Below are positions 47,709-57,045 of a DNA stretch of 64,000 nucleotides, piece by piece. The translations under genes were made by a program, and so were the position numbers. Source of the DNA: Methylococcaceae bacterium (GTDB lineage: Bacteria > Pseudomonadota > Gammaproteobacteria > Methylococcales > Methylomonadaceae). The notes beneath the pieces were generated by a model that did not search any database, was not told the DNA's origin, and was given only the letters and a program-made list of their open reading frames with translations. Position 1 is the first letter of the stretch. Every line of letters starts with the position of its first letter. The stretch spans positions 124,001 through 188,000 of the forward strand of contig JADKAL010000002.1 in the NCBI GenBank assembly GCA_016715325.1, given 5' to 3'.

Positions 47709-48683
47709 ATGGAAAACAAAATAGTTGTGTCGGTTGTCATCGTCAACTGGAATGCAAAGCGGTATTTAGAAGAATGTTTGAGTTCGTTAACTCAAGAAGT
47801 TTGTGCTTTTCCGATGGAAATTATTGTGGTGGACAATGCGTCAACCGATGGTTCGCCCGGCATGATCGTAGAAAAGTTTCCTCATGTTAAGTTAATCAAC
47901 AACAAAGAAAACTTGGGTTTTGCTAGGGCGAATAATATCGGTATCAAGCAGGCTTCGGGAAACTACCTAGCACTGGTTAATTCAGATGTGCATGTTTTGA
48001 AAGATTGCATAACAAAACTTGTCGAGTTTTGTGAAAAAAATACCGAAGTTGGTATGGTTGGTCCTCGCATCATTGGGGGTGATGAGAAACAACAAATTTC
48101 CTGTCGTAGAGAACCCAGTATTTGGAACACGCTCTGTCGAGCTATCGCACTTGATGCTGTTTTTCCACGCAGCCGATTATTTAACGGCAATTATTCTGGA
48201 CGCAGTGATCAAGATTCAACGCACTCTGTCGATATCCTGAGTGGTTGTTTTTGGCTGATTAACCGCCGTGCGCTTGAAGTTGTAGGGGGGCTTGACGAAT
48301 CCTTCTTCATTTATGGGGAAGACATGGACTGGTGCAAGCGATTTCGAGATGCCAATTGGGATGTTGTTTTCGTGCCGCATGCCCAAGCAATTCATTATGG
48401 TGGAGCTAGTTCCGCAAATTCACCAATTCGATTCTTTGTGGAGAAGCAAAAAGCGGACATACAATATTGGCGGAAACATCATTCCCGTATAGCTGTGTTT
48501 ATCTATTTTGCGATCACCTTTCTTCACCATGGACTTCGCATTATCGGTTATTCGCTTCGGGTATGCGTGACGTTAGGCAGAGACCAGGCAGCCTCGTACA
48601 AAATACGCAGAAGTATCACCTGTATTCATTGGCTCTATACCGGTGGTGATATGCCTTTTGAGAGCATGGGTCGCAATGCTTAG
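47709..48683 (+). CDS. Family 2 glycosyltransferase (rhamnosyltransferase-like)
   Basis: A 324-residue GT-A enzyme. VSVVIVNWNAKRYLEECLSS opens the nucleotide-binding fold, IIVVDNASTDGSP and NLGFARANNIGI follow, LVNSDVHV is the metal-binding D-x-D equivalent and DESFFIYGEDMDWCKRFRDA carries the catalytic E-D. This is the subfamily often annotated rhamnosyltransferase in EPS loci, but donor and acceptor are not known. One C-terminal membrane-proximal segment (VFIYFAITFLHHGLRIIGY) may tether it to the inner membrane. Confidence 0.88.
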   Translation: MENKIVVSVVIVNWNAKRYLEECLSSLTQEVCAFPMEIIVVDNASTDGSPGMIVEKFPHVKLINNKENLGFARANNIGIKQASGNYLALVNSDVHVLKDCITKLVEFCEKNTEVGMVGPRIIGGDEKQQISCRREPSIWNTLCRAIALDAVFPRSRLFNGNYSGRSDQDSTHSVDILSGCFWLINRRALEVVGGLDESFFIYGEDMDWCKRFRDANWDVVFVPHAQAIHYGGASSANSPIRFFVEKQKADIQYWRKHHSRIAVFIYFAITFLHHGLRIIGYSLRVCVTLGRDQAASYKIRRSITCIHWLYTGGDMPFESMGRNA

Positions 48684-48710
48684 TTGTTGTAATATTTTAG
48701 GGGAAATGCG

Positions 48711-49643
48711 ATGGACACCAGATATGCACTACTAACGGCTGCTAAGAACGAAGAAAAAGACATTAGTCATGCCATCCAATCGGTGATTCAGCAGACTATC
48801 CGGCCTGTAGCTTGGTTTATCGTTGATGATGGATCAATCGATCATACCGCAGAGATCATCCGACAGTACGCAGCACATCACTCCTTCATTCGGCTCATAA
48901 CCAGAGAGGGCGGTCAGACACGGAGTTTTGGGTCAAAGGATAAAGCAATTAATATGGCCTATGAGTTGGCGAAGGAGCTGAGCTTTAGCTACATCGGCGT
49001 TCAGGACGCAGATATTGCAGTTACAAGGGCGGATTACTATGAACAGGTAATGACGGCATTTTCCAGCGAACCTCGTCTGGGTATAGCAGGCGGTTACATA
49101 TACGAACGGAAAGGAGAGAATTGGTTGCCACGGTTTGCAAATTCGCCGGATTCAGTAGCGGGAGGTGTCCAAATGTTTCGCCGTGCATGCTTTGAGCAGA
49201 TCGGAGGATACATCCCTTTACCCTTCGGCGGCGAGGATTGGCTGGCTCAGATCGATGCATTGCGGACTGGCTGGAAGGTCTATGCCTTGCCGGAGCTACC
49301 GGCCTACCACTATAGGCCCACATCGAGCGCTGGCGGTAGGATAAGAGGCTTGTTCCGGTTAGGAATGATGGACGCCTCGTTCGGCTCACATCCTCTCTTT
49401 GAGTTGTTTAAGTGTGCAAAAAGATTCGGAGAACGCCCATGGATCTTAAGTAGCTCAGTCCGGTTAAGTGGCTATGTATGGTGGAACCTTTCACGAAGAA
49501 GGCCGCTCCTACACGCCGACAAGGTTGCATTTCTCCGTGATCAACAGCTGAAGAAAGTGTTTTGTTTACTGAAATTTAATCATGCCTTGTTCCCGAAGTT
49601 TCTTTCGATAGTTAAGCGATTTAGGATGAAGACATCTTTATAA
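48711..49643 (+). CDS. Family 2 glycosyltransferase
   Basis: A 310-residue GT-A enzyme: YALLTAAKNEEKDISHAIQS, FIVDDGSIDHTAEIIRQYA, VQDADIAVTRADYY (D-x-D) and GGEDWLAQIDALR are the family blocks. A good SD (GGGGAAA) precedes the start. Composition differs somewhat from the genes to its left (more CGG and CTC codons), which may mean separate acquisition. Its substrate is unknown. Confidence 0.86.
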   Translation: MDTRYALLTAAKNEEKDISHAIQSVIQQTIRPVAWFIVDDGSIDHTAEIIRQYAAHHSFIRLITREGGQTRSFGSKDKAINMAYELAKELSFSYIGVQDADIAVTRADYYEQVMTAFSSEPRLGIAGGYIYERKGENWLPRFANSPDSVAGGVQMFRRACFEQIGGYIPLPFGGEDWLAQIDALRTGWKVYALPELPAYHYRPTSSAGGRIRGLFRLGMMDASFGSHPLFELFKCAKRFGERPWILSSSVRLSGYVWWNLSRRRPLLHADKVAFLRDQQLKKVFCLLKFNHALFPKFLSIVKRFRMKTSL

Positions 49644-49978
49644 GGCCATTCTTATTTATTCATAGACAACAATTATCCTGATACTTCTATGCAACGAGGC
49701 GAAGTCACAACACGCTTAACATCGACAAGACCTCAAGAACAACCTCGACAGGGCCATTTTCTGTTTAGACTTAACCAATATCATCAGATGATGCAATGTA
49801 CATTCAATTAATATTTCAATATTTTCTTCACACTCGATACGCTCACTCCGTCTCTGCCATCTTTCCCTTCAACCTCCACAGAGGTGATTCGAGGGTCGGT
49901 CAAAAATGGCTTGAACGGCTTGCTAATAAAGGACGTTTTTGTGTCGTCTTTTACGTTGTGTAAGCGGAAACTGATTTT
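49644..49978. other. Intergenic region with a possible minus-strand gene remnant
   Basis: 335 bases between two glycosyltransferase genes. On the minus strand an open frame of 71 codons (50023-49808) reads into the start of the next gene's antisense; its last part (ITSVEVEGKDGRDGVSVSSV) looks protein-like. It has no SD that I can see. It might be the tail of a lost gene. No repeat or terminator was recognised. Confidence 0.3.
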
Positions 49979-51595
49979 ATGACCATACCCAATATTAGTA
50001 ACGTTTTCAGCCTTGACAGCCACTATAAAGAATTTAAAAGCTTGTTAGAGTTGGCGCAACATTGCCTTGATCAAGGTCAACTAGAAAGCGCAGCTGTATA
50101 CACACAAGTTGCTGGAAGTTATGCATGGTTCAACCATACAGGATTATTTGCCTGTCCAGAGCTGGAGAACATCCTAGGAAAACTGGCTACGCATTTGACT
50201 GCGACAGATAACAGTAGTAAGCGCACCCATCAAACTCATGAAGTGCTTCATGTCGCTACTGAGGTTTACCAAACAGGGGGACCTACGCAGGCAATTGCAT
50301 GTTGGATAGCGCAAGACAGTAGCCGCCACCATCGAGTTTGCTTGACTCGACAAGGATATTCTTCAATTCCAGAAAAAATAACGACTCGGTTAACTGCCCA
50401 GTCCGATTTACTTTTACTCGATAACAAGTCAGGCGGTCTGCTCAGACGGGCGGCAACTTTGCGGGAAATAGCACAAGGAGTAGATGTTATATTGCTTCAT
50501 AGCCATCCCTATGATGTAGTACCTATTCTGGCATTTTCTGGAGTATCTAATTATCCTCCGGTTATTTATGTTAATCATGCAGACCACGTTTTTTGGCTGG
50601 GAACAAGTGTGGCAAATGTGGTGTTAAACATGAGAGACAGCGGTCAAGCGCTTGCTGTTGACAGGCGCGGTGTTGATCCAACCCGTTCGATAGTGATGGA
50701 GCGACCACTTTGTTCCATAGGACGAAGCCTCAGTCGTGAGGAGGCCAAGCGTCAATTAAATATTCGACCGGAACAGGTGCTTGTCGTGACCACTGCAGAC
50801 GCCCCAAAGTATCGTGCGGTAACGGGACCAAGCCTATTAGACATTATTGTTCCAGTTTTTGAGCGCCATGATAACGCGTTGCTTCTAGCTGCAGGGCCAG
50901 CACCGGAAGATGAATGGGCCGTTGCTGAAAAAAGGACGCAAGGGCGAGTTAAAGCACTTGGTAGACTGCCTAATGTCACCTTACTACATCAAGCTGCCGA
51001 TATATATATAGACTCATTCCCTTTTTCTTCTCTTACATCATTAATCGAGGCTGGCAGTAATGGGACGCCGGTAATTACTTATCGGGGTCATCCGGAAGAA
51101 TGTGCGGTTCTGGGTGCAGATACCCATGGTGTAGACGAATATATGTGCCGTCCGACCAGTGTAAAGGAGTTACAAAGCGAGCTGAGCTGCATGATTACTG
51201 ATACAGAATGGCGAGATGATTTAGGGAAAAAGATACAGCAGGCCATCCTAAAAAACCATCAAGGCGAGGTTTGGCGAACGAGTGTTTCTAAAGCATACGA
51301 TATCGCCGCTCGGAGTGACTTACCTATTACTGTTAGTGTGCCTGCGCGAAAGTGCGGACCGCTGGATGTACTTGTAAACCTCATCATGGAGGAAACTGGA
51401 TACTGTAAAGGTGTTACCGGGGCTATGCGCGATAACCTTGGACTGTTTCCGGCTGGTCAACGTGTAGCAGAGTGGGTAAAGCTTGCTCGTAATGGTGAAC
51501 CTCTACCTCTTCGGTATTTATTACCAGAATGGCTTCTTATACCACTCGGTCGGTGTTGGCGAATGGTACGTCGGGCATCGGTCAGTAAAACCTAA
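49979..51595 (+). CDS. GT-B-like glycosyltransferase
   Basis: A 538-residue protein. The N-terminal 90 residues are helical (LLELAQHCLDQGQLESAAVY), resembling a single TPR-like hairpin. The middle has VLHVATEVYQTGGPTQAIACW, as in GT4/GT41-type N-terminal domains with the G-G loop, and the C-terminal half has GRLPNVTLLHQAADIYIDSF and SLTSLIEAGSNGTPVITY, the nucleotide-sugar binding end of a GT-B enzyme. The last 80 residues resemble no domain I know. Donor and acceptor unknown. The start has GGAAA upstream. Confidence 0.75.
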   Translation: MTIPNISNVFSLDSHYKEFKSLLELAQHCLDQGQLESAAVYTQVAGSYAWFNHTGLFACPELENILGKLATHLTATDNSSKRTHQTHEVLHVATEVYQTGGPTQAIACWIAQDSSRHHRVCLTRQGYSSIPEKITTRLTAQSDLLLLDNKSGGLLRRAATLREIAQGVDVILLHSHPYDVVPILAFSGVSNYPPVIYVNHADHVFWLGTSVANVVLNMRDSGQALAVDRRGVDPTRSIVMERPLCSIGRSLSREEAKRQLNIRPEQVLVVTTADAPKYRAVTGPSLLDIIVPVFERHDNALLLAAGPAPEDEWAVAEKRTQGRVKALGRLPNVTLLHQAADIYIDSFPFSSLTSLIEAGSNGTPVITYRGHPEECAVLGADTHGVDEYMCRPTSVKELQSELSCMITDTEWRDDLGKKIQQAILKNHQGEVWRTSVSKAYDIAARSDLPITVSVPARKCGPLDVLVNLIMEETGYCKGVTGAMRDNLGLFPAGQRVAEWVKLARNGEPLPLRYLLPEWLLIPLGRCWRMVRRASVSKT

Positions 51596-51611
51596 GATAG
51601 CGTAAATAAAA

Positions 51612-52385
51612 ATGAACAAAAATGACAAACTGACTATAGTCGCTGCAGTTAACAATAAAGATGTTTTACAAAAGAATCTGTTATTTTCACCAGAAATCCT
51701 TGATGAAAGTACTAGCTATCAGGTAATAATAAAGGAAAACTATTCTTCTGCATCAATAGCTTATAATAGCGCAATTGATGAGTCTAAAAATGATATTGTT
51801 ATTTTCGCGCACCAAGATATTTATCTGCCTGAAGGATGGTTTTCGAGTTTATGGGAATCAATCCTATATTTGAATAAAACTCAGCCAAATTGGGGTGTTC
51901 TCGGCTGTTACGGTTGCAAAGAAGGCTCTACTAATGGAGTTGGGAAAGTATACACCAATGGCATCGGACAACATGGCGACGAGATCGATAAACCAGAGTC
52001 TGTCGATACATTGGATGAAATTATTTTGATAATAAGGAAGTCATCAGGCTTACGCTTTGATTCCTCGCTTCCCCATTTTCACCTTTACGGCACAGATATT
52101 TGTTTGTCAGCAATTGATAAGGGTATGAAGAACTATGCAATCCCGGCATTTTGTATACACAATACTAATCAATTATTAGATTTGCCTAAAGAATTTTATG
52201 AATGTTTTAAATTTATCAAAAATAAATGGTTTAGTTATCTTCCAATATATACACCTTGTATAACGATTTCTCGTTTTGATAAAGATTTGTACTTAAGAAA
52301 CTTGCGAATAAGTGCAGGGAAATTGGTGGGTAAAAAGCGAACTCAAGCACGTAGAGTAGACGACCCAAGAACACTATTAGGTTAG
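51612..52385 (+). CDS. Glycosyltransferase-like protein
   Basis: A 257-residue protein. KLTIVAAVNNKDVLQKNLL opens like a GT-A fold, YNSAIDESKNDIVIFAHQDIYLP has an H-Q-D in place of the usual D-x-D, and PHFHLYGTDICLSAIDKG corresponds to the acceptor-side acidic block. This pattern matches a poorly characterised group of glycosyltransferase-like proteins in polysaccharide loci. It is AT-rich compared with its neighbours, a hint of separate origin. It follows the preceding gene by 16 bases. Confidence 0.68.
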   Translation: MNKNDKLTIVAAVNNKDVLQKNLLFSPEILDESTSYQVIIKENYSSASIAYNSAIDESKNDIVIFAHQDIYLPEGWFSSLWESILYLNKTQPNWGVLGCYGCKEGSTNGVGKVYTNGIGQHGDEIDKPESVDTLDEIILIIRKSSGLRFDSSLPHFHLYGTDICLSAIDKGMKNYAIPAFCIHNTNQLLDLPKEFYECFKFIKNKWFSYLPIYTPCITISRFDKDLYLRNLRISAGKLVGKKRTQARRVDDPRTLLG

Positions 52386-52642
52386 GACTATTAGCAATAA
52401 AGTTTTTAAATACCAACCGATTATTCAGAAAAAAAACATCATTTCAATCATTCTTTTCATATTGCTTATACTAATTACCCATAAATCTCATCGTAATACC
52501 AATGTCGACACCTGTATAGGTGTTGATCGCAAAGCAATGTAAGACAAACGTGGCAATATGACTTCCAATTGAAACCTTAGATTATGCCGTTTACTAAACT
52601 CAGTCAGATAATGAACCAACTTTACCAATCCACCTTGTAATC

Positions 52643-54016
52643 ATGAATGCTGTTGGTGCAGGCATTTTAGTTATTCTAATCAGTATTATTCTGTTCGCAT
52701 CAAGAAGGTGGGCAGTGGTAGGAGTTATGGCGGGTGTAATATACCTGACCCAAGGGCAAGCGATAGATTTATTTGGGGTGAACTTATATGCAATAAGAGT
52801 CTTGGGATTATGTAGTTTTTGCCGTGTTATTGCTCGTAAAGAATTCGAATTCTCCAAAATTAACGGGATAGATAAGCTACTCCTTTTTACCTATGGTTAC
52901 AGAACCCTTGCCTTTATACTGAATTCGAATGGAAGTCCAATTGGGGCTATAAGTTTGATGCTTGATGTTACGTTTAGCTATTTCGCCTTCCGGGGACTGA
53001 TTAGAGGAATTGATGACTTGGTTGATTTTTTACGTGTTTTTTCTATTTTACTGGGTCCTTATGTTGCGCTTGTATCTATCGAGATGTTGACTATGCACAA
53101 TCCGTTTAGTTACTTTGGCGCTGTTCCGGAAAGTTGGGTTTTGCGTGGCGATCGGCTTCGTTGTATGGGTAGTTTCAGACATCCCTCTTTATTCGGTACA
53201 CTTGGAGCCAGTTTTCTTCCCTTGTATATCGGTTTAGTATTTACCAAAAACAACCGGTTCAACGCCACAATGGGAATCGGTTTCTGCTTAGGAATCATAT
53301 TCTTGTCAAACTCAGGGGGGCCGCTGAGTTTTGCATTAATTGCAGTTGTTGGGTGGCTACTTTGGATAATACGGAAGAAAATGTTCCTAGTTAGGCGCAT
53401 GATCGCCATTACTTTTGTGTTGCTAGTTTTTTTTATGAAAGCGCCAATATATTATCTGCCTGCTAAATTGAGCGCGATTACCGGAGGGGACGGCTGGCAT
53501 AGGTCCTATTTGATGGAGGTTGCCTTTCGACATTTTGGTGAATGGTGGTTTGCAGGAATGCCTATCTTGAGAACGAAAGACTGGTTCCCCTATCTTGTGT
53601 CGACGGGGGGAGCGGATATTACGAATTATTACCTTGATTTCGGGATAGAAGCAGGCTTTGTTGCAATGGTGATATTTGTTTTTTTTCTAATAAAATTATT
53701 TCAGATTTTAGGCCAAGCTTTGACAATTGTTCGTTCCAACTCTACAGAGCCTAGCGAATCCGAATTTCTTTTATGGGGGCTGGGCGTAATGCTAGCAGGC
53801 CATCTGTTTAATTGGATCGGAATAACATATTTCGACCAAACTTATGTCATATGGTTTATGCAAGTAGCTACCATTTCTACTATAGCGCAGGCTTCTACGA
53901 AAACCAGTGGTGTGCCAGAGCCAATCTATCCTTCGAAGTTAGGAATGAGCCGGGCGAAAAAACCAAAGAGCGGGCGGGAAACTCGGTTCCGGACAATTCG
54001 ACCCATCCGCAGATAA
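52643..54016 (+). CDS. Wzy/O-antigen-ligase-like EPS polymerase
   Basis: A 457-residue inner-membrane protein with about eleven membrane helices. After helix five or six lies a periplasmic loop with RLRCMGSFRHPSLFGTLGAS, a pattern typical of Wzy-type polymerases in EPS loci, and later GWHRSYLMEVAFRHFGEW, the second conserved loop of the O-antigen ligase-like family. It would join lipid-linked repeat units flipped by the Wzx at 60142, with length set by the Wzz at 41668. The last 45 residues are basic and cytoplasmic. Confidence 0.82.
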   Translation: MNAVGAGILVILISIILFASRRWAVVGVMAGVIYLTQGQAIDLFGVNLYAIRVLGLCSFCRVIARKEFEFSKINGIDKLLLFTYGYRTLAFILNSNGSPIGAISLMLDVTFSYFAFRGLIRGIDDLVDFLRVFSILLGPYVALVSIEMLTMHNPFSYFGAVPESWVLRGDRLRCMGSFRHPSLFGTLGASFLPLYIGLVFTKNNRFNATMGIGFCLGIIFLSNSGGPLSFALIAVVGWLLWIIRKKMFLVRRMIAITFVLLVFFMKAPIYYLPAKLSAITGGDGWHRSYLMEVAFRHFGEWWFAGMPILRTKDWFPYLVSTGGADITNYYLDFGIEAGFVAMVIFVFFLIKLFQILGQALTIVRSNSTEPSESEFLLWGLGVMLAGHLFNWIGITYFDQTYVIWFMQVATISTIAQASTKTSGVPEPIYPSKLGMSRAKKPKSGRETRFRTIRPIRR

Positions 54017-54046
54017 CCCCCTTGAAATCAAATCGAACCCGTAAGC

Positions 54047-55240
54047 ATGATGACTACCTCCAGCCCTAATCTTGATATTTATGTCGCGAACAGTTTCACC
54101 GAGATTGAAAAGTATCGTCTCTACTGGGCGAGTTTGAACAAACACCCTGATGCTGACATTGATTTCTTTACTTATTATGTAAACAATACTCCAAATGTAG
54201 TCGAGCCGTACGTATTGGTGGCAAGCGAAAACCAAAATACTCAAGCGATGATAATTGGTAGATTGGAGAATGCATTAATCCCAATAAAGTTAGGATATTT
54301 CACTATATTTCGAATTAAGGCGCGTCAACTCGTCCTTTTACAGGATGGCTATCTTGGTTCTTTTACGCGCGAAATTGAACGTGCGATGATTCGGCAAATT
54401 TTAAACTCGTTACAGGAAGGCACTGCAGATAGAGCAATACTTTGTAATCTACCCGTCGGTTCAGGTTTACATCAAGTAGCGAAAATCGAACCGAATAGGT
54501 GGTGTCGCGATTATGCGAATCAAACCTCAGAGCGCTGGAAAACTCAACTTCCAAATAGCTTTGATGAATTTATGAGCCGGAGGCCAAAAAAACATCGATA
54601 TTGGTTACGTCGCATTGCACGTGTGTTTGAGGAACATGCGGGGACAGTTGAATATAAAAAATATCAGAAACGAGAAGACATCGATAGTTTCTGTCGTCAC
54701 GCAGAGACAATTGCGAAAAAAACTTATCAGAGAGGTCTAGGTGTAGGCTATATTGACAATCTTGATATCCGAAGACGATTGGAACTTGCTGCCGATCGGG
54801 GGTGGTTGAGAGCGTATATTTTGTTTGCAAATGATGAACCAGTATCCTTTTGGTGTGGCAGGTTATATAAGGATACTATGTTGCTGGATTGGACAGGATT
54901 TATTCCGTCATACCGAAAGTATGAAATTGGGACAATTTTGTTTCTCAAGATGGTAGAAGATTTATGCGAGTCAGGCGCACGCGCAATTGATTATGGGATG
55001 GGAACTTCTTTCTATAAGGAGAGGTTTGGAGACCTGAAATGTTCCGAGGGATCCGTATTGTTTTATTCGCTAACCACGCGGGGATTGTTCATAAGTGCGG
55101 TTACTACACTTGTAGTAACCGTAAATTCGATTGCTAAGGTTGTTGCCAGTAAGTTGAGAATACTTGATTGGGTAAAAAAATACTGGAGGAAACAATTGGC
55201 GTCGCAGATAGAAATAGATGCGACAAAACCGGAAAAGTGA
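54047..55240 (+). CDS. FemAB/GNAT-fold acyltransferase
   Basis: A 397-residue protein of the BioF2/CelD-like GNAT group. Conserved blocks are SFDEFMSRRPKKHRYWLRRIAR, then HAETIAKKTYQRGLG, LADRGWLRAYILFANDEPVSF (the acyl-donor binding strand) and AIDYGMGTSFYKERFGD near the end. Members in polysaccharide loci add acyl or aminoacyl groups to sugars. No signal peptide or strong membrane helix is seen. It starts 30 bases after the polymerase gene and so probably belongs to that transcript. Confidence 0.8.
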   Translation: MMTTSSPNLDIYVANSFTEIEKYRLYWASLNKHPDADIDFFTYYVNNTPNVVEPYVLVASENQNTQAMIIGRLENALIPIKLGYFTIFRIKARQLVLLQDGYLGSFTREIERAMIRQILNSLQEGTADRAILCNLPVGSGLHQVAKIEPNRWCRDYANQTSERWKTQLPNSFDEFMSRRPKKHRYWLRRIARVFEEHAGTVEYKKYQKREDIDSFCRHAETIAKKTYQRGLGVGYIDNLDIRRRLELAADRGWLRAYILFANDEPVSFWCGRLYKDTMLLDWTGFIPSYRKYEIGTILFLKMVEDLCESGARAIDYGMGTSFYKERFGDLKCSEGSVLFYSLTTRGLFISAVTTLVVTVNSIAKVVASKLRILDWVKKYWRKQLASQIEIDATKPEK

Positions 55241-55383
55241 ATTATTGGCAAAACCGAAACTGGAACTCGATTGGTTCTGGTTCCAGTTTAGCAAGCTGCG
55301 GTACGTTCGTTAATATGCCAAATAATTTTGGGTTCTTATTAACAACAGTAGAGTATTACCTTTGTGCCAACCGCTAATCCAAA

Positions 55384-56826
55384 TTATTGGACTTTAAGGC
55401 CGGTCGGAGGTGCAAGAGAAATAGAATTACCCCCCGCCTCTTGATAGGCACCTATAGACCAAGGCGAACCTTTTGGTCGGGGATTTCCATTCTTATCTGC
55501 ACATAGTGCGGGTCCGGCTTGGCTAGCCGTACAGTAAGACGACAGATCCTCACCAGCCCCAATTGTCGGACTGTTGATATTAGTCGGTGCGTATAAATTC
55601 GCAACGGTATAACCCGCAGCAGTGGCTTGAGACGAGGTTTGCTTGAGGTTATGGTCGCTAGTAGACGCTCCATTTATACCACCGTCAATGTCGTGGTTAT
55701 TTTTAACAATAAGTTTAATGTTTCCAGCAACCACCCCGACATTGGCTGAAGCAGAATTTTGGAATGTATTATTAAAAACATAACCTGTTATAAGACTGCC
55801 GCGTCCATCTAATTTCACTGAATCCGGCTGATTGGAATACATCACGTTGTTATAGATATAAGCAGTAGTTCCTGGGTTGCCGACAAATGTAGTAATCCCT
55901 AATGCACCAGTAATGATATTATTGCTTATTGTTATGGTTCCTGAACCCAGTTGTTCTATGGCGTTTTCATGTCTTCCGGCAAATGATAAGGTCATTGGTC
56001 CTATTGTATTTCCATCGATAACACAATTCGAACTAGAAGGAAGGATGCCGTTTGGCATATTCTTTACAATATTATGGGAAATAAGTCCCGCAGCATTATG
56101 ATAAGCCATACCGCTATTTCCACCCGTACCGCCATCAAAGATATTTTTGGTTACAACATTTCCTGTATCGTTCGGGTAATTCCCTAAAATTATATCCAAG
56201 TCATCAGCCGCATCGGCGGAATGGCTCCATAGATGAAAATAGTTATTTGAAATGATTACATGAGTCTGCGCCCCCATATTTATATATGAAAGGCCATATC
56301 CTCCGTTTTTTGCATTCCAGTAAAAGTTTTTCATTTCGAAGTTATCGAGTGTTACGTAACTTGCATTAATAAACACAAAAGTATTGTTCGTTAAGCCGTC
56401 ATCAAAAACTGGTTGTGTCCAATTATTCCCAACGTACCATTTGTTATCAACCCCGTAATAGTCAGATGCTGTGCTGTTTCCTCCATTGACTATCGTCAAA
56501 GGAAAAACCGAAGAAGGCCACTGAACACCACCTTTAAAAATGAACCTATCTCCTGCTTGGTGGGAGTATTTTCCAGTAAATCCTTTCATATAGGGATGAG
56601 CCTTCCACGCAGTCGTTGTAGTATTGCCAGCGTTGTTATCAGATCCATTTGAATAATCTATGTAATATGTTGCTGCATTGACTGTTGGCGAGAGAAAACC
56701 AAGCAAAAGAACCATCATAACAACTAGAAACTTTGGCCAAATTATATCTTCTGAATGTTTATCAGGAATGTGATTTCTGAAAATAAGAGGAGTTTGATTT
56801 TTATATATTGCTTGTTTTGTTAACAT
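55384..56826 (-). CDS. Secreted right-handed beta-helix protein, possible polysaccharide-active enzyme
   Basis: A 480-residue protein with a signal-anchor near residues 32-52 (FLVVMMVLLLGFLSPTVNA) followed by ATYYIDYSNGSDNNAGNT, the usual N-terminus of parallel beta-helix proteins. Repeats with Asn ladders (VIISNNYFHLW, TITISNNIITGALG, YIYNNVMYSN) form the helix. Many polysaccharide lyases and epimerases have this fold; no catalytic residues can be assigned. It ends SLAPPTGLKVQ, which resembles the first strand of an FN3 domain. The N-terminal 30 residues before the anchor are unusual; a later start is possible. A palindromic element (56912-57025) lies in its leader. Confidence 0.8.
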   Translation of the reverse strand: MLTKQAIYKNQTPLIFRNHIPDKHSEDIIWPKFLVVMMVLLLGFLSPTVNAATYYIDYSNGSDNNAGNTTTTAWKAHPYMKGFTGKYSHQAGDRFIFKGGVQWPSSVFPLTIVNGGNSTASDYYGVDNKWYVGNNWTQPVFDDGLTNNTFVFINASYVTLDNFEMKNFYWNAKNGGYGLSYINMGAQTHVIISNNYFHLWSHSADAADDLDIILGNYPNDTGNVVTKNIFDGGTGGNSGMAYHNAAGLISHNIVKNMPNGILPSSSNCVIDGNTIGPMTLSFAGRHENAIEQLGSGTITISNNIITGALGITTFVGNPGTTAYIYNNVMYSNQPDSVKLDGRGSLITGYVFNNTFQNSASANVGVVAGNIKLIVKNNHDIDGGINGASTSDHNLKQTSSQATAAGYTVANLYAPTNINSPTIGAGEDLSSYCTASQAGPALCADKNGNPRPKGSPWSIGAYQEAGGNSISLAPPTGLKVQ

Positions 56827-56911
56827 GGTTTTAAACCTATAAATAAAGATACATGATATTTACGCAAAAACTTTGTGCATAAATTCTCAACATTAATGAA
56901 ATTTCATAGTT

Positions 56912-57025
56912 ATTGATCCGGCCTTATGGAGTCTTAACTTTCGTTCGCCTTGAGCCTGTCGAATGGCTTTATGTGCTTCGACTAGCTCAACACGAACTTT
57001 TTAAACATTTAAGGGCCGGATCAAT
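56912..57025. mobile_element. MITE-like element with perfect 12-bp terminal inverted repeats (copy C)
   Basis: ATTGATCCGGCC at 56912-56923 and GGCCGGATCAAT at 57014-57025 are exact inverted repeats bounding 114 bases. Inside are GTCTTAACTTTCGTTCGCC and CTTCGACTAGCTCAACACG, which form a second palindrome (GTTCG at 56943, CGAAC at 56993). The interior matches the elements at 61949 and 24341. It has no coding capacity and lies between two minus-strand genes. Confidence 0.7.
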
Positions 57026-57045
57026 TGAGCGCAATTCATAATCAA

